DNA of 27,500 bases from assembly GCA_963575745.1 (NCBI GenBank), contig CAUYUJ010017965.1, forward strand, positions 187,728 through 215,227, in the 5' to 3' direction. The notes below the pieces were generated by a model. It had not been told where the DNA came from and searched no databases. It worked only from the letters and a program-made list of their open reading frames with translations. How positions within the stretch are numbered: the first letter of the stretch is position 1; every line of letters begins with the position of its first letter. The stretch comes from Prorocentrum cordatum (taxonomy: Eukaryota; Sar; Dinophyceae; Prorocentrales; Prorocentraceae). The position numbers and the translations under genes were made by a program. This document shows positions 9,187-19,403 of the stretch, one piece after another.

Positions 9187-9722
9187 AAGCAGAGACATCC
9201 TCAAACAAATGTGGTGGTCCGGCCCGTTTCGCCTGAGACATCCTCACAACTCTCGTTTCTGAGTTGTCCGGGATTGAGCGTTTCGCCTGAGACATCCTCC
9301 TAAATCTGAGCTCTGAGAGGCCGCGCGAGAGGTGGTCCGGGCCGTTTCGCTTGAGACATCCTCGAAACTCTGAGCTCCCAGATGCCGCGCGAGAGGTGGT
9401 CCGGGCCGTTTCGCCTGAGACATCCTCGCAACTCTGAGCTCCAAGATGCCGCGCGCGAGGTGGTCCGGCCCGTTTCGCCTGAGACATCCTCGAAACTCTG
9501 ATCTCCCCGATGCCGCGCGCGAGGTGGTCCGGCCCGTTTCGCCTGAGACATCCTCGAACTTCTGAGCTCTGAGATGCCCTGCGCGAGGTGGTCCGGCCCG
9601 TCTCGCCTGAGAAATCCTTGCAACTCTGAGATCTGAGATGCCGTGCGCAAGGTGGTCCGGCCTGTTTCGCACAAGATATTCTCGCAACTCTGAGCTCTCA
9701 GATGCTGCGCAAGAGGTGGTCC
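9187..9722 (+). repeat. 64-bp tandem array
   Basis: The word GGTGGTCCGG starts at 9331, 9395, 9459, 9523, 9587, 9651 and (variant) 9715, an exact 64-base period, with one pair of shorter, diverged units before it from 9213. The unit also contains TTTCGCCTGAGACATCCTCG and CTGAGCTC. Because 64 leaves remainder 1 on division by 3, each reverse-strand frame passes through all three phases of the unit; all three remain open for most of the array. Variant copies are embedded in the next repeat at 10405-10590 and 11040-11222. Confidence 0.9.
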
Positions 9723-9727
9723 AGCCT

Positions 9728-11262
9728 GGGGGCCCAGAAGGCCACATGTTACATATCCTCCATGGGACCCTGCGAGCCTCAGGAGGCCCCAGAGAGGTCC
9801 AGGAGGCCGCAGGACGCCCAGGACAGGCCCCAGGGGCCCCCAGGAGATTCCCAGGAGGCCCCAGGAGGCCCTCTATCAGAACGTGTCAAGTTAATACACA
9901 TCCGGTGTCGATTCGTTGATTTTTCCTGCTCTTGTGCCCCCCCCTCCATTTGGAGAGGCCCAAGCGGCCACAGGTTAGATATCCCCCCTGGGAGCCCCAA
10001 GATGCTTCAGGAAACCTCAGGTGGAGTTCAGGAGGCCACAGGAGGCCCAGGAGGAAGCTCCAGGAGGTCCCCAGGAGGCCCAGGAGGCACCAGGAGGCCG
10101 CAGGACGCCCAGGACAGGCCCCAGGGGTCTCCAGGAGATTCCCAGGAGGCTCCCAGGAGGCCCCAGGAGGCCGCTTATCAGAACGTGTCAAGTTAATACA
10201 CATCCGGTGTCGATTCGTTGATTTTTCCTGCTCTTGTGCCCCCCCCCCCTCCATTTGGAGAGGCCCAAACGGCCACAGGTTAGATATCCCCCCTGGGAGC
10301 CCCAAGAGGCTTCAGGAAACCCCAGGTGGAGTTCACGAGGCCACAGGAGGCCCAGGAGGAAGCTCCAGGAGGTCCCCAGGAGGCCCCAGGAGGCACCAGG
10401 AGGCCCCCGCAACTCGGAGCTCTGAGACGCCGCGCTCGAGGTGGTCCAGCCCGTTTCGCCTGAGACTTCCTCGCAGCACGTTTCGCCCGAGACATCGTCG
10501 CAACTCTGGGGTCCGAGATGCCGCGCGCGAGGTGGTCCAGCCCGTTACGCTGGAGACATCCTCGCAACTCTAGGCTCCGAAATGCCGTTCGCGATGAAGA
10601 GGAGGTGGAGGAGGAGGAGGAGGAGGAGGAGGAGGAGGAGGAGGAGGAGGATGGAAGGGAGAAGGAGGAGGCGGATGATGTGCATGAGGGAGCAGGCAGG
10701 AGGAGGGGGAGGTCCCAGAGAGCTTCAGGAGGCCGCAGGACGCCCAGGACAGGCCCCAGGGGTCCGCAGGAGATTCCCAGGAGGCTCCCAGGAGGCCCCA
10801 GGAGGCCCTCTATCAGAACGTGTCAAGTTAATACACATCCGGTGTCGATTCGTTGATTTTTCCTGCTCCTGTGGCCCCCCCCCTGTATTTGGAGAGGCCC
10901 AAACGGCCACAGGTTAGATATCCCCCCTGGGAGCCCCAAGATGCTTCAGGAAACCTCAGGTGGAGTTCAGGAGGCCACAGGAGGCCCGGGAGGAAGCCCC
11001 AGGAGGTCCCCAGGAGGCCCCAGGAGGCACCAGGAGGCCCCCGCAACTCGGAGCTCTGAGACGCCGCGCTCGAGGTGGTCCGGCCCGTTTCGCCTGAGAC
11101 TTCCTCGCAGCACGTTTCGCCCGAGACATCGTCGCAACTCTGGGGTCCGAAATGCCGCGCGCGAGGTGGTCCAGCCCGTTACGCTGGAGACATCCTCGCA
11201 ACTCTGGGTTCCGAGATGCCTTTCGGGATGAAGAGGAGGTGGACGAGGAGGAGGAGGAAGGA
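9728..11262 (+). repeat. Higher-order composite tandem repeat
   Basis: A long unit contains a conserved box (ATCAGAACGTGTCAAGTTAA through TTGATTTTTCCTGCTC), a GGAGAGGCCCAAACGGCCACAGG box, and runs of CCAGGAGGC. The first box begins near 9874, 10176 and 10811, giving spacings of 302 and 635 bases. The longer spacing includes 64-bp-type units and a GAG run, and the same order repeats after the third copy. A diverged start (GGCCACATGTTACATATCC) lies near 9738. No coding function is inferred. Confidence 0.85.
10598..10673 (+). repeat. GAG microsatellite inside composite repeat
   Basis: About 25 GAG triplets with minor variants. A shorter version of the same tract occupies the equivalent place after the next unit, at 11229-11262. 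Confidence 0.9.
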
Positions 11263-11303
11263 GGCATGTTTTAACATGCCATGCCAGCCCGCACTAGGCG
11301 GGC
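11263..11303. other. Two adjacent short hairpins
   Basis: GGCATGTT-TT-AACATGCC (11263-11280) is a perfect 8-bp-arm inverted repeat. GCCCGC-ACTAG-GCGGGC follows within 10 bases. They lie just after the composite repeat. No gene ends here, so I do not call a terminator. Confidence 0.5.
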
Positions 11304-11377
11304 ACGCAATCGACCTTGGAAACCGCAGTGGGTCTAAAAACCCTGTTTGGGGATACTGCACTCCGGCTATAATCTTC

Positions 11378-11634
11378 CATGGGGCGTGTTCCCCGATCGC
11401 GGCCTCCAGGGCCCGACACGAGTAGGCCCCGGGGCCCACGAGAAGCGGGCACGAGGCCCGGAGAGCTCGCCCCAGGGAGGGCGTCGCGGAAGCTCCGGGC
11501 AGGACGAGGCCAGGGCGAGGACAACATCGGGCGAGGGCAAAGCGAGCATCTCCGAAGTCCAGAGTCTCTGGGGAGGAGGAGGAGGAGGAGGAGGAGGAGG
11601 AGGAGGAGGAGGAGGAGGAGGACGACGACGACGA

Positions 11635-11669
<35 letters not shown>

Positions 11670-11739
11670 AGATACAGAGAGCTACCTTGGAGGACGCCTC
11701 GGCGGCGCGGCCTTCTCAGAGCCTTCCGGGGCGCTCTGG
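11378..11739 (+). repeat. Dispersed module, copy 2, split by microsatellite
   Basis: 11378-11563 matches 8930-9111. After GAAGTCCAGAG comes CTCTGG, then a GGA/GAC tract (11571-11671), then CTTGGAGGACGCCTCGG and CGGCCTTCTCAGAGCCTTC (11685-11725). In the copy at 18817-18927 the same flanks are joined directly as CTCTGGAGGACGTCTCGG, so the tract grew within the module. Confidence 0.75.
11571..11671 (+). repeat. GGA microsatellite within dispersed module
   Basis: GGA triplets with a short GAC segment near 11622-11634. Its seed is probably the CTGGAGGA word that is still unexpanded at 18875-18885. Confidence 0.9.
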
Positions 11740-11774
11740 CGCGGATCTGTCCTCGCCCGAGCCCCGTCCGGCTG

Positions 11775-11946
11775 GGGCCCCGCGCGCGCGCAGAGGGGGG
11801 CAGACGGGAGGGGGGAAGGCTCTCGAGAAGGAGACTGCTTCCTAGAAGGCGCGGGCCGTACGTTTACAGACAGGGCCCGCGCCTTCTGCGAGGCAGCCTC
11901 CGCCTAAGAAGCCTCCCCCCCTTGCCCCGCTGCTCTGCGCGGGGCC
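11775..11946. mobile_element. Hairpin element, AGAAGG family, copy 2
   Basis: Inverted arms run from GGGCCCCGCGCG at the left to CGCGGGGCC at the right. Going inward each has a GCGCAGAG box, a GGGAGGGGGGAAGG-type box, an AGAAGG box and GCGCGGGCC. The overall order is that of 692-857, but the arms are more diverged. Confidence 0.7.
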
Positions 11947-12009
11947 ATTCATGGAGCGAAGTCAGATCGGCGGATGTCCGGGTCTATCGCCTCGAGAGAT
12001 CTGAGGTTA

Positions 12010-12169
12010 GGTCGGGCATGTCCCCCTACAGGCCGATTTTTTTTACGAAAAACACCCAAAAAAATCAAAAACAGGATGTTACAAAAACAAAGAAACAAAA
12101 AACAAACAAAATAAAAAAACGTGCTGAACTATGCTTGAATATTCCTCCTGTGGAGGGACAGGCCCGACT
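12010..12169. mobile_element. GGTCGGGC-ended MITE, copy 2
   Basis: A 160-bp element with ends GGTCGGGCATGTCCCCCTACAGG and its inverse CCTGTGGAGGGACAGGCCCGACT. TA lies directly outside both ends (12008-12009, 12170-12171). The interior is strikingly A-rich on this strand (12055-12120) and has no coding capacity. It is one of the two best-preserved members of the family. Confidence 0.8.
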
Positions 12170-12300
12170 TAAATCTAAGGTCGAGAAGTCTGGGGCCCCT
12201 CCTCGCCACGGCTGCCTCCGCCTCGAGGCTCTGGGCGAAAGCGCACCCTGGGGCAGGTCCGCGGCTCGCTGCCCCCCGGTGGGACGTGTCGCTGCGCTGC

Positions 12301-12322
12301 CATACGCAGAGGGCACGTGCAC
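12301..12322 (+). repeat. 22-bp exact direct repeat, first copy
   Basis: Beginning CATACGCAGAGGGCACGTGC, this 22-base sequence recurs without mismatch at 12709-12730. Both copies run into CAC-rich sequence. The second copy overlaps the edge of the hairpin at 12507-12709. Confidence 0.8.
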
Positions 12323-12461
12323 GTCACCACCACCACGACGACAATCCGCACCGAAGCACGTCTGCGCGCCTCGTCTCCGTCGTCGTCGTCGCTGTCGTCG
12401 GCGTCGTCGTGGTCGTGGTGCGTGCTGCTCTTCGGGACGTGTTTCCCTTGTGCAGTGGCCA

Positions 12462-12500
12462 CCCACCACCACCACCACCACCACCACGACCACCACCACC
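12462..12500 (+). repeat. CAC microsatellite
   Basis: About a dozen CAC triplets with a CGAC interruption, directly before the AAGTGAGAAGG-family hairpin. Confidence 0.85.
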
Positions 12501-12506
12501 ATGCTT

Positions 12507-12709
12507 GTCGGCGGCGAGCCAGGGGGGAAGTGAGAAGGAGAAGGCCTTCTCAGAGGGCGGCGGGACTTCTCAGAGGGCCTTGGACCTTCTGAGAAATTTT
12601 GCGTCTTCCGGAGAAGGCTCGGACAACCTCTCGGAAGCCCCGCCAACTTCCCGGCCTTCTGAGAGGGCCCACCCCTTCTCACTTCCCCCCCCCCGGGCTC
12701 GCAGCCGAC
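12507..12709. mobile_element. Hairpin element, AAGTGAGAAGG family
   Basis: Arms inverted over ~80 bases: GTCGGCGGCGAGCC, a G run, AAGTGAGAAGG and GCCTTCTCAGAGGGC boxes at the left are mirrored at the right, ending GCTCGCAGCCGAC. The core GGGGGGAAG-N-GAGAAGG-N-TTCT-AGAAGG design resembles the AGAAGG family at 692-857, suggesting related families. Single arms at 22518 and 23587 bound a much longer unit. Confidence 0.75.
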
Positions 12710-12804
12710 ATACGCAGAGGGCACGTGCACACCACCACCACCACAACCACCACCGGCCGAGGCCAGGAGAGTGTACACACACCATCTTTCACGAGCGGCG
12801 AACT

Positions 12805-12958
12805 TATCCATGTCCATGCCCTCGCGGTCTGGATTCCGAGGCGCGATCCCATGGATACGCGATCCCATGGATACGTTCCGAGCGGGCATCCGCGCAAAGC
12901 CGCCCCATGTCCATGTGGTCGCGGCCGAGTCCCGACCGCGATCCCGTGGATATGGATA
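12805..12958. mobile_element. Diverged fold-back element
   Basis: Arms of about 54 bases (12805-12858, 12905-12958) are inverted copies at roughly three quarters of positions, with TATCCAT, TCGCGGTC and ATGGATA boxes. Within it a 16-base word CGATCCCATGGATACG occurs twice in tandem. Near-identical GGAGAGYGTAYACACACCATCT words flank it at about 12766 and 13130. Confidence 0.5.
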
Positions 12959-13050
12959 TGTCTCCCGCCCCCGAATCTTGGGGCCCAGGCTGGTACTGGC
13001 CAGGCATGGTGGTGGTGGCGCATCGGTGCACCCCCCCCAACGAGTGCTGG

Positions 13051-13128
13051 CGGCGCGCAGGGGTGGGCAGGGGGAGGGGGGAAGGCTTCCTAGAAGGAGG
13101 CTGCTTCTTGGAAGCTGCGGGCCTTGTC
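13051..13128 (+). mobile_element. Hairpin element, AGAAGG family, half copy
   Basis: Contains the left arm only: GGCGGCGCGCA, GGGCAGGGGGAGGGGGGAAGG split across the arm, CTTCCTAGAAGG, GCTGCTTCTTGGAAGC and GCGGGCCTTG. No matching right arm follows within 500 bases, so it is a truncated member. Confidence 0.65.
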
Positions 13129-13573
13129 CAGGAGAGCGTATACACACCATCTTGGGGCCCAGGATTGGGGAAATCCAAAGGTGAGGATACAGCTACTCCC
13201 CGGACCTCTCCCGGGGTGCGTTCTCAAGGCGAATCCAGCGGTGACAACGAGGACGGAGGTATGGGAACCTTTTCCTCCTCTGAAGGGTGGCCCTGGCCAG
13301 GCATGGTGGTGGCGCAAGGTGCCCCCCCACAGGTGTTGCCCCCGGCCGCCTCGCGTGCCGTCTCTGACCCCGCTGCCGCTGGCTGCTGCCCGCCCTGGCT
13401 TTCCCCTCCCGCCCCGGTTTGTTCGAGCTGGGCGCTTTCGCGTGACTTCGGGCCCCAGGGGACCCGCACGGATCGATCCGGATCGAAAGATGGCGCAGAA
13501 GCCCGGGGCCTGGGCTTCCAGGCGTGATCCTGCACGATGCTGCAACTTTCCCGAGACATCGCGCGCGCTGAGT
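13129..13573. other. Unassigned sequence
   Basis: Mixed GC-rich sequence, with open frames on both strands that carry no recognisable domain. GGCCAGGCATGGTGGTGG occurs at about 12999 and 13292, a short direct repeat. Confidence 0.35.
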
Positions 13574-13672
13574 TAGGTCGGCATGTCCTCCTGCAGGCGG
13601 ATTTTGAAGGAAAAATAAAACATGCCAAAAGAACGTCAAAGGATAATAGGAAAATCGTCCCCCGACTATCTT
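13574..13672 (+). mobile_element. GGTCGGGC-ended MITE, copy 3, 3'-truncated
   Basis: The left end GGTCGGCATGTCCTCCTGCAGG is preceded by TA. The interior contains AATCGTCCC and GACTAT words that match the 20060-20212 copy. The expected right terminal repeat (CCTGTAGAGGGACATG) is missing, so the element is broken near 13670. Confidence 0.65.
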
Positions 13673-13781
13673 TTTTCCCTACCTAGGCTCTGTCTAGAAG
13701 GGTTCTTACTCGCTTGGCTTAAAGGGGCCGGGCAGTGCAAACCGCCCCGGGCGGTTCCCCCAGTCCCCTGGGAGCCAAGCA

Positions 13782-13972
13782 AAAGCAACAGCAAAGGTAA
13801 AAGCAAACGCCGCCGTCGAGACGAACGAGCCCGAGAAGCAAAAGCAAGAACCAAGCAAAAGCAAAAACAAAAGCAAAGCAAAAGCAACAGCAAAAGCAAA
13901 AGCAAAGGCAAAGGCAAAAGCAAAGGCAAGAGCAAAAGCAAAGGCAATGCAAAGCAAAAGCAAAAAACAATG
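13782..13972 (+). repeat. AAAGCA hexanucleotide array
   Basis: Degenerate AAAGCA repeats with AACAGC and AAAGGC variants and a short non-repeat island around 13806-13835. It directly precedes the larger hexamer satellite and shares its six-base period. Confidence 0.85.
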
Positions 13973-14493
13973 CGAAAGTGTAGATGTAGATGTAGATGTA
14001 GGTGTAGGTGTAGGGGATGTGGATGTGGATGTAGGTGTAGGTGTAGGTGTAGGTGTAGATGTAGGTGTAGGTGTAGGGGATGTGGATGTGGGTGTAGGTG
14101 TAGGTGTAGGTGTAGGTGTAGGTGTAGGTGTAGGTGTAGATGTAGATGTAGATGTAGATGTAAATGTAAATGTAAATGTAAATGGAAATACAGATGTAGA
14201 TGTAGATGTAGATGTAGATGTAGATGAGATGCAGATGTAGATGTAGATGTAAATGTAAATGTAAATGTAAATGTAAATGTAAATGTAAATGTAGATGTAG
14301 ATGTAGCTGTAGCTGTAGATGTAGATGTAGATGTAAGTGTAAGTGTAAGTGTAAGTGTAAGTGTAAGTGTAAGTGTAAGTGTAAATGTAAATGTACATGT
14401 ACATGTACATGTACATGTAAATGTAAATGTAAATGTAAATGTAAATGTAAATGTAAATGTAAATGTAAATGTAAATGTAAATGTAAATGTAAA

Positions 14494-14692
14494 TGTGCAT
14501 GTGCATGTGCATGTGCATGTGCATGTGCATGTGCATGTGCATGTGCATGTGCATGTGCATGTGCATGTGCATGTGCATGTGCATGTGCATGTGCATGTGC
14601 ATGTGCATGTGCATGTGCAGTGCATGTGCATGTGTGCATGTGCATGTGCATTGCATGCATGTGCATGTGCATGTGCATGTGCATGTGCATGT
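14494..14692 (+). repeat. GCATGT block of satellite
   Basis: About 33 copies of GTGCAT/GCATGT with small irregularities near 14618-14655. The alternating purine-pyrimidine composition sets it apart from the surrounding GATGTA DNA. Confidence 0.9.
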
Positions 14693-14988
14693 AGAAGTAG
14701 ATGTAGATGTAGTGTAGATGTAGATGTAGATGTAGAGGTAGATGTAGATGTAGATGTAGATGTAGATGTAGATGTAGATGTAGATGTAGATGTAGATGTA
14801 GATGTAGATGTAGATGTAGATGTAGATGTAGATGTAGATGTAGATGTAGATGTAGATGTAGAGGATGTAGATGTAGATGTAGATGTAGATGTAGATGTAG
14901 ATGTATAAGTAGACGTAGACGTAGACGTAGACGTAGACGTAGATGTAGATGTAGATGTAGATGTAGATGTAGATGTAGATGTAGATGT

Positions 14989-15207
<219 letters not shown>

Positions 15208-17051
15208 GAGATGTAGATGTAGCGTAGACGTAGAGTAGATGTAGATGTAGATGTAGATGTAGACGTAGACGTAGACGTAGACGTAGACGTAGACGTAGAC
15301 GTAGACGTAGACGTAGACGTAGACGTAGATGTAGATGTAGATGTAGATGTAGATGTAGATGTAGATGTAGATGTAGATGTAGATGTAGATGTAGATGTAG
15401 ATGTAGATGTAGATGTAGATGTAGATGTAGATGTAGATGTAGATGTAGATGTAGATGTAGATGTAGTTGTAGTTGTAGATGTAGATGTAGATGTAGATGT
15501 AGATGTAGATGTAGATGTAGATGTAGATGTAGATGTAGATGTAGATGTAGATGTAGATGTAGATGTAGATGTAGATGTAGATGTAGATGTAGATGTAGAT
15601 GTAGATGTAGATGTAGATGTAGATGTAGATGTAGATGTAGATGTAGATGTAGATGTAGATGTAGATGTAGATGTAGATGTAGATGTAGATGTAATGTAGA
15701 TGTAGATGTAGATGTAGATGTAGATGTAGATGTAGATGTAGATGTAGATGTAGATGTAGATGTAGATGTAGATGTAGATGTAGATGTAGCTGTAGATGTA
15801 GATGTAGATGTAGATGTAGATGTAGATGTAGATGTAGATGTCGATGTAGATGTAGATGTAGATGTAGATGTAGATGTAGATGTAGATGTAGATGTAGATG
15901 TAGATGTAGATGTAGATGTAGATGTAGATGTAGATGTAGATGTAGATGTAGATGTAGATGTAGATGTAGATGTAGATGTAGATGTGTAGATGTAGATGTA
16001 GATGTAGATGTAGATGTAGATGTAGATGTAGATGTAGATGTAGATGTAGATGTAGATGTAGATGTAGATGTAGATGTAGATGAAGATGTAGATGTAGATG
16101 TAGATGTAGATGTAGATGTAGATGTAGCTGTAGCTGTAGATGTAGATGTAGATGTATATGTAGATGTAGATGTAGATGTAGATGTAGATGTAGATGTAGA
16201 TGTAGATGTAGATGTAGATGTAGATGTAGATGTAGATGTAGATGGTCATGTAGATGTAGATGTAGATGTAGATGTAGATGTAGATGTAGATGTAGATGTA
16301 GATGTAGATGTAGATGTAGATGTAGATGTAGATGTAGATGTAGATTTAGATGTAGATGTAGATGTAGATGTTGCGGGTGTAGATGTAGATGTAGATGTAG
16401 ATGTAGATGTAGCTGTAGATGCAGATGTAGATGTAGATGTAGATGTAGATGTAGATGTAGATGTAGATGTAGATGTAGATGTAGATGTAGATGTAGATGT
16501 AGATGTAGATGAGGATGTAGATGTAGATGTAGATGTAGATGTAGATGTAGATGTAGATGTAGATGTAGATGTAGATGTAGATGTAGATGTAGATGTAGAT
16601 GTAGATGTAGATGTAGGTGTAGGTGTAGGCGTAGGCGTAGGCGTAGGCGTAGGTGTAGCTGTAGTGTAGTGTAGCTGTAGCTGTAGCTGTAGCTGTAGCT
16701 GTAGCTGTAGCTGCAGCTGTAGCTGTAGCTGTAGCTGTTGACCTAGATGTAGATGTAGATGTTAGATGTAGATGTAGATGTAGATGTAGATGTAGATGTA
16801 GATGTAGATGTAGATGTAGATGTAGATGTAGATGTAGATGTAGATGTGGATGTGGATGTAGATGTAGATGTAGATGTAGATGTAGATGTAGATGTAGATG
16901 TAGATGTAGATGTAGATGTAGATGTAGCTGTAGCTGTAGATGTAGCTGTAGCTGTAGATGTAGATGTAGATGTAGATGTAGATGTAGATGTAGATGTAGA
17001 TGTAGATGTAGATGTAGATGTAGATGTAGATGTAGATGTAGATGTAGATGT

Positions 17052-17178
17052 AGCTGTAGCTGTAGCTGTAGCTGTAGCTGTAGCTGTAGCTGTAGCTGTA
17101 GCTGTAGCTGTAGCTGTAGCTGTAGCTGTAGCTGTAGCTGTAGCTGTAGCTGTAGCTGTAGCTGTAGCTGTAGCTGTA
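17052..17178 (+). repeat. GCTGTA block of satellite
   Basis: Twenty-one uninterrupted GCTGTA units, followed by a GATGTA and one more GCTGTA. AGCT words recur every six bases. Confidence 0.9.
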
Positions 17179-18290
17179 GATGTAGCTGTAGATGTAGATG
17201 TAGATGTAGATGTAGATGTAGATGTAGATGTAGATGTAGATGTAGATGTAGATGTAGATGTAGATGTAGATGTAGATGTAGATGTAGATGTAGATGTAGA
17301 TGTAGATGTAGATGTAGATGTAGATGTAGATGTAGATGTAGTGTAGATGTGTAGATGTAGATGTAGATGTAGATGTAGGTGTAGATGTAGATGTAGATGT
17401 AGATGTAGATGTAGATGTAGATGTAGATGTAGATGTAGATGTAGATGTAGATGTAGATGTAGATGCAGATGCAGATGTAGATGTAGATGTAGATGTAGAT
17501 GTAGATGTAGATGTAGATGTAGATGTAGATGTAGATGTAGATGTAGATGTAGATGTAGATGTAGATGTAGATGTAGATGTAGATGTAGATGTAGATGTAG
17601 ATGTAGATGTAGATGTAGATGTAGATGTAGATGAGATGTAGATGTAGATGCAGATGTAGATGTAGATGTAGATGTAGATGTAGATGTAGATGTAGATGTA
17701 GATGTAGATGTAGATGTAGATGTAGATGTAGATGTAGATGTAGATGTAGATGTAGATGTAGATGTAGATGTAGATGTAGATGTAGATGTAGATGTAGATG
17801 TAGATGTAGATGTAGATGTAGATGTAGATGTAGATGTAGATGTAGATGTAGATGTAGATGTAGATGAGATGTAGATGTAGATGTAGATGTAGATGTAGAT
17901 GTAGATGTAGATGTAGATGTAGATGTAGATGTAGATGTAGATGTAGATGTAGATGTAGATGTAGATGTAGATGTAGATGTAGATGTAGGTGTAGATGTAG
18001 GTGTAGATGTAGATGTAGATGTCGGAGTGAGTCTCGCTGTTGATGTAGATGTAGATGTAGATGCAGGTGTACATGTAGATGTAGCTGTAGGTGTAGATGT
18101 AGATGTAGGTCTAGATGTAGATGTAGGTGTCGATGTAGATGTAGGTGTATAGATAGATGTAGATGTAAAGAACTCCCCAGTGCCCCGCCATCATCTCCGT
18201 GCCTGCTTGCTTTTGCTGCTGTCTCGGCGACTTACTGCCTGCTTCTGCTGCTGCTTCACTTACGGCGTGGCGTCGGCGGTTCTGGCGCTA

Positions 18291-18291
18291 G

Positions 18292-18352
<61 letters not shown>

Positions 18353-18353
18353 G

Positions 18354-18420
<67 letters not shown>
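18291..18420 (+). repeat. CTA trinucleotide microsatellite
   Basis: About 43 TAC/CTA triplets, with a CTG interruption at about 18351. It reads as polyleucine forward and polyvaline in reverse, which explains the open frames at 18180-18534. Confidence 0.95.
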
Positions 18421-18540
18421 CGCTACTGCTACAACTACGACGATGAGGAGAAGAAGGAGGACGGCGTTTACCGCTCCTGCTAATGTTGTTTTCCTAGAGG
18501 CTCCAACTCCTAGGTAGGGTCGCACTGGGATCATTAATAC

Positions 18541-18593
18541 CTTATAAATTTAACATCTTAGGAAATACCTCCTGTAGAGGGACATGCCCGACT
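18541..18593 (-). mobile_element. GGTCGGGC-ended MITE, copy 4, one end only
   Basis: CCTCCTGTAGAGGGACATGC followed by CCGACT is the right terminal repeat of the family. An AT-rich stretch precedes it. No left end is found within the preceding 200 bases, so this copy is truncated by or next to the CTA region. Confidence 0.65.
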
Positions 18594-18816
18594 CAAGCGC
18601 AGAGGGGCCGATGGCTGCTGCCCGCCCTTCCTCTCCCGCCTTGTCCCCCCTTTCCTGCGCGCTGCCCTCCGCGGCGCCCGCCCCCGCCCGACGGCCGCCG
18701 CCGCCTCCGCCCGCCCGCGTGGCCTCTCCCTCGCCCGCCTGCCGCGCAGGCCATGGTGCTGTGGAGCGTGCAGCCGCCCAGGAAGGCGCGCACGCGTGCG
18801 CGCGCGTGGAGGCAAA
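18594..18816. other. GC-rich unassigned sequence
   Basis: Highly GC-rich with Pro/Ala/Arg-coding open frames on both strands, and nothing recognisable. Confidence 0.35.
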
Positions 18817-18927
18817 GCCCGGGCGAGGATAAGATCGGGTGAGGACAAACCGAGAGTCTCTGAAGTCCGGCCGCTCTGGAGGACGTCTCGGGCACCGCGG
18901 CCTTCTCAGAGCCTTCTGGGACGCTCT
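18817..18927 (+). repeat. Dispersed module, copy 3, partial
   Basis: GGGCGAGGATAAGATCGGGT, TCTCTGAAGTCCGG, CTCTGGAGGACGTCTCGG and CGGCCTTCTCAGAGCCTTC occur in order. It matches the 3' part of the 8930 and 11378 copies, plus the segment that lies beyond the GGA tract at 11685-11725. Confidence 0.7.
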
Positions 18928-19159
18928 CGGAGCCTCCTGGAGCGCCCTGGAGCGCTCCGGAAGATTTACGTGCGTGCGCGCGTGTGCTTTTCTGCTGCCC
19001 CCCTACCCTTCTCGGGCCTCTAGGTCGGTAGTGGTACCCTTGTCGCTCCACGCTGCTCACTCGCTCCCCCCGCCATCCAAGCCCCGCTGGCTCGTGGCAC
19101 CTTCCACCTAGGGAGGCACCAACTGTACACCAACACCGATCCTGGCCAGGATCAACCTG

Positions 19160-19223
19160 GGCCCAGGATCGGTGTATATGCCCTCCTGCCATGGGCAGAA
19201 TGCATATACACCGATCCTGGGCC
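19160..19223. repeat. Perfect 22-bp-arm hairpin
   Basis: Arms 19160-19181 and 19202-19223 are exact reverse complements around a 20-base loop. They include CAGGATCGGTGTATATGC and its inverse. The 16-base palindrome GATCCTGGCCAGGATC lies just upstream (about 19138-19153), so alternative pairings are possible. Direct CTCCCCCCGCCATCCA-type words lie near 19062 and 19269 on either side. Perfect arms suggest recent origin or active homogenisation. Confidence 0.8.
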
Positions 19224-19403
19224 TGGGATCGGCCTGGGCTGGATCGGGGTAGGTCTCGCCCTTCCACTGCTCCCCCCCGCCATCCATGCCCAGATGGCTA
19301 CGGCCCCCGGCGGCTGCGAGGCCCCAAGGGGCCTCTGGGTGCTCGGGCGGGCTCAGACGCGCGCGCGCGGTCGCGGCTTCTCGACCTTCTTGAACGCATG
19401 AAA

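Noticed and set aside
9187-9722. CRISPR-like periodicity
   Set aside because: The whole 64-bp period is repeated with mutations throughout; there are no unique spacers.
11263-11303. Transcription terminator
   Set aside because: Hairpins are present but no gene ends nearby and no T-run follows.
12286-13527. 413-codon forward open frame and opposing 361-codon frame
   Set aside because: Crosses a hairpin element, a fold-back and CAC repeats; equal openness on both strands reflects GC-rich composition.
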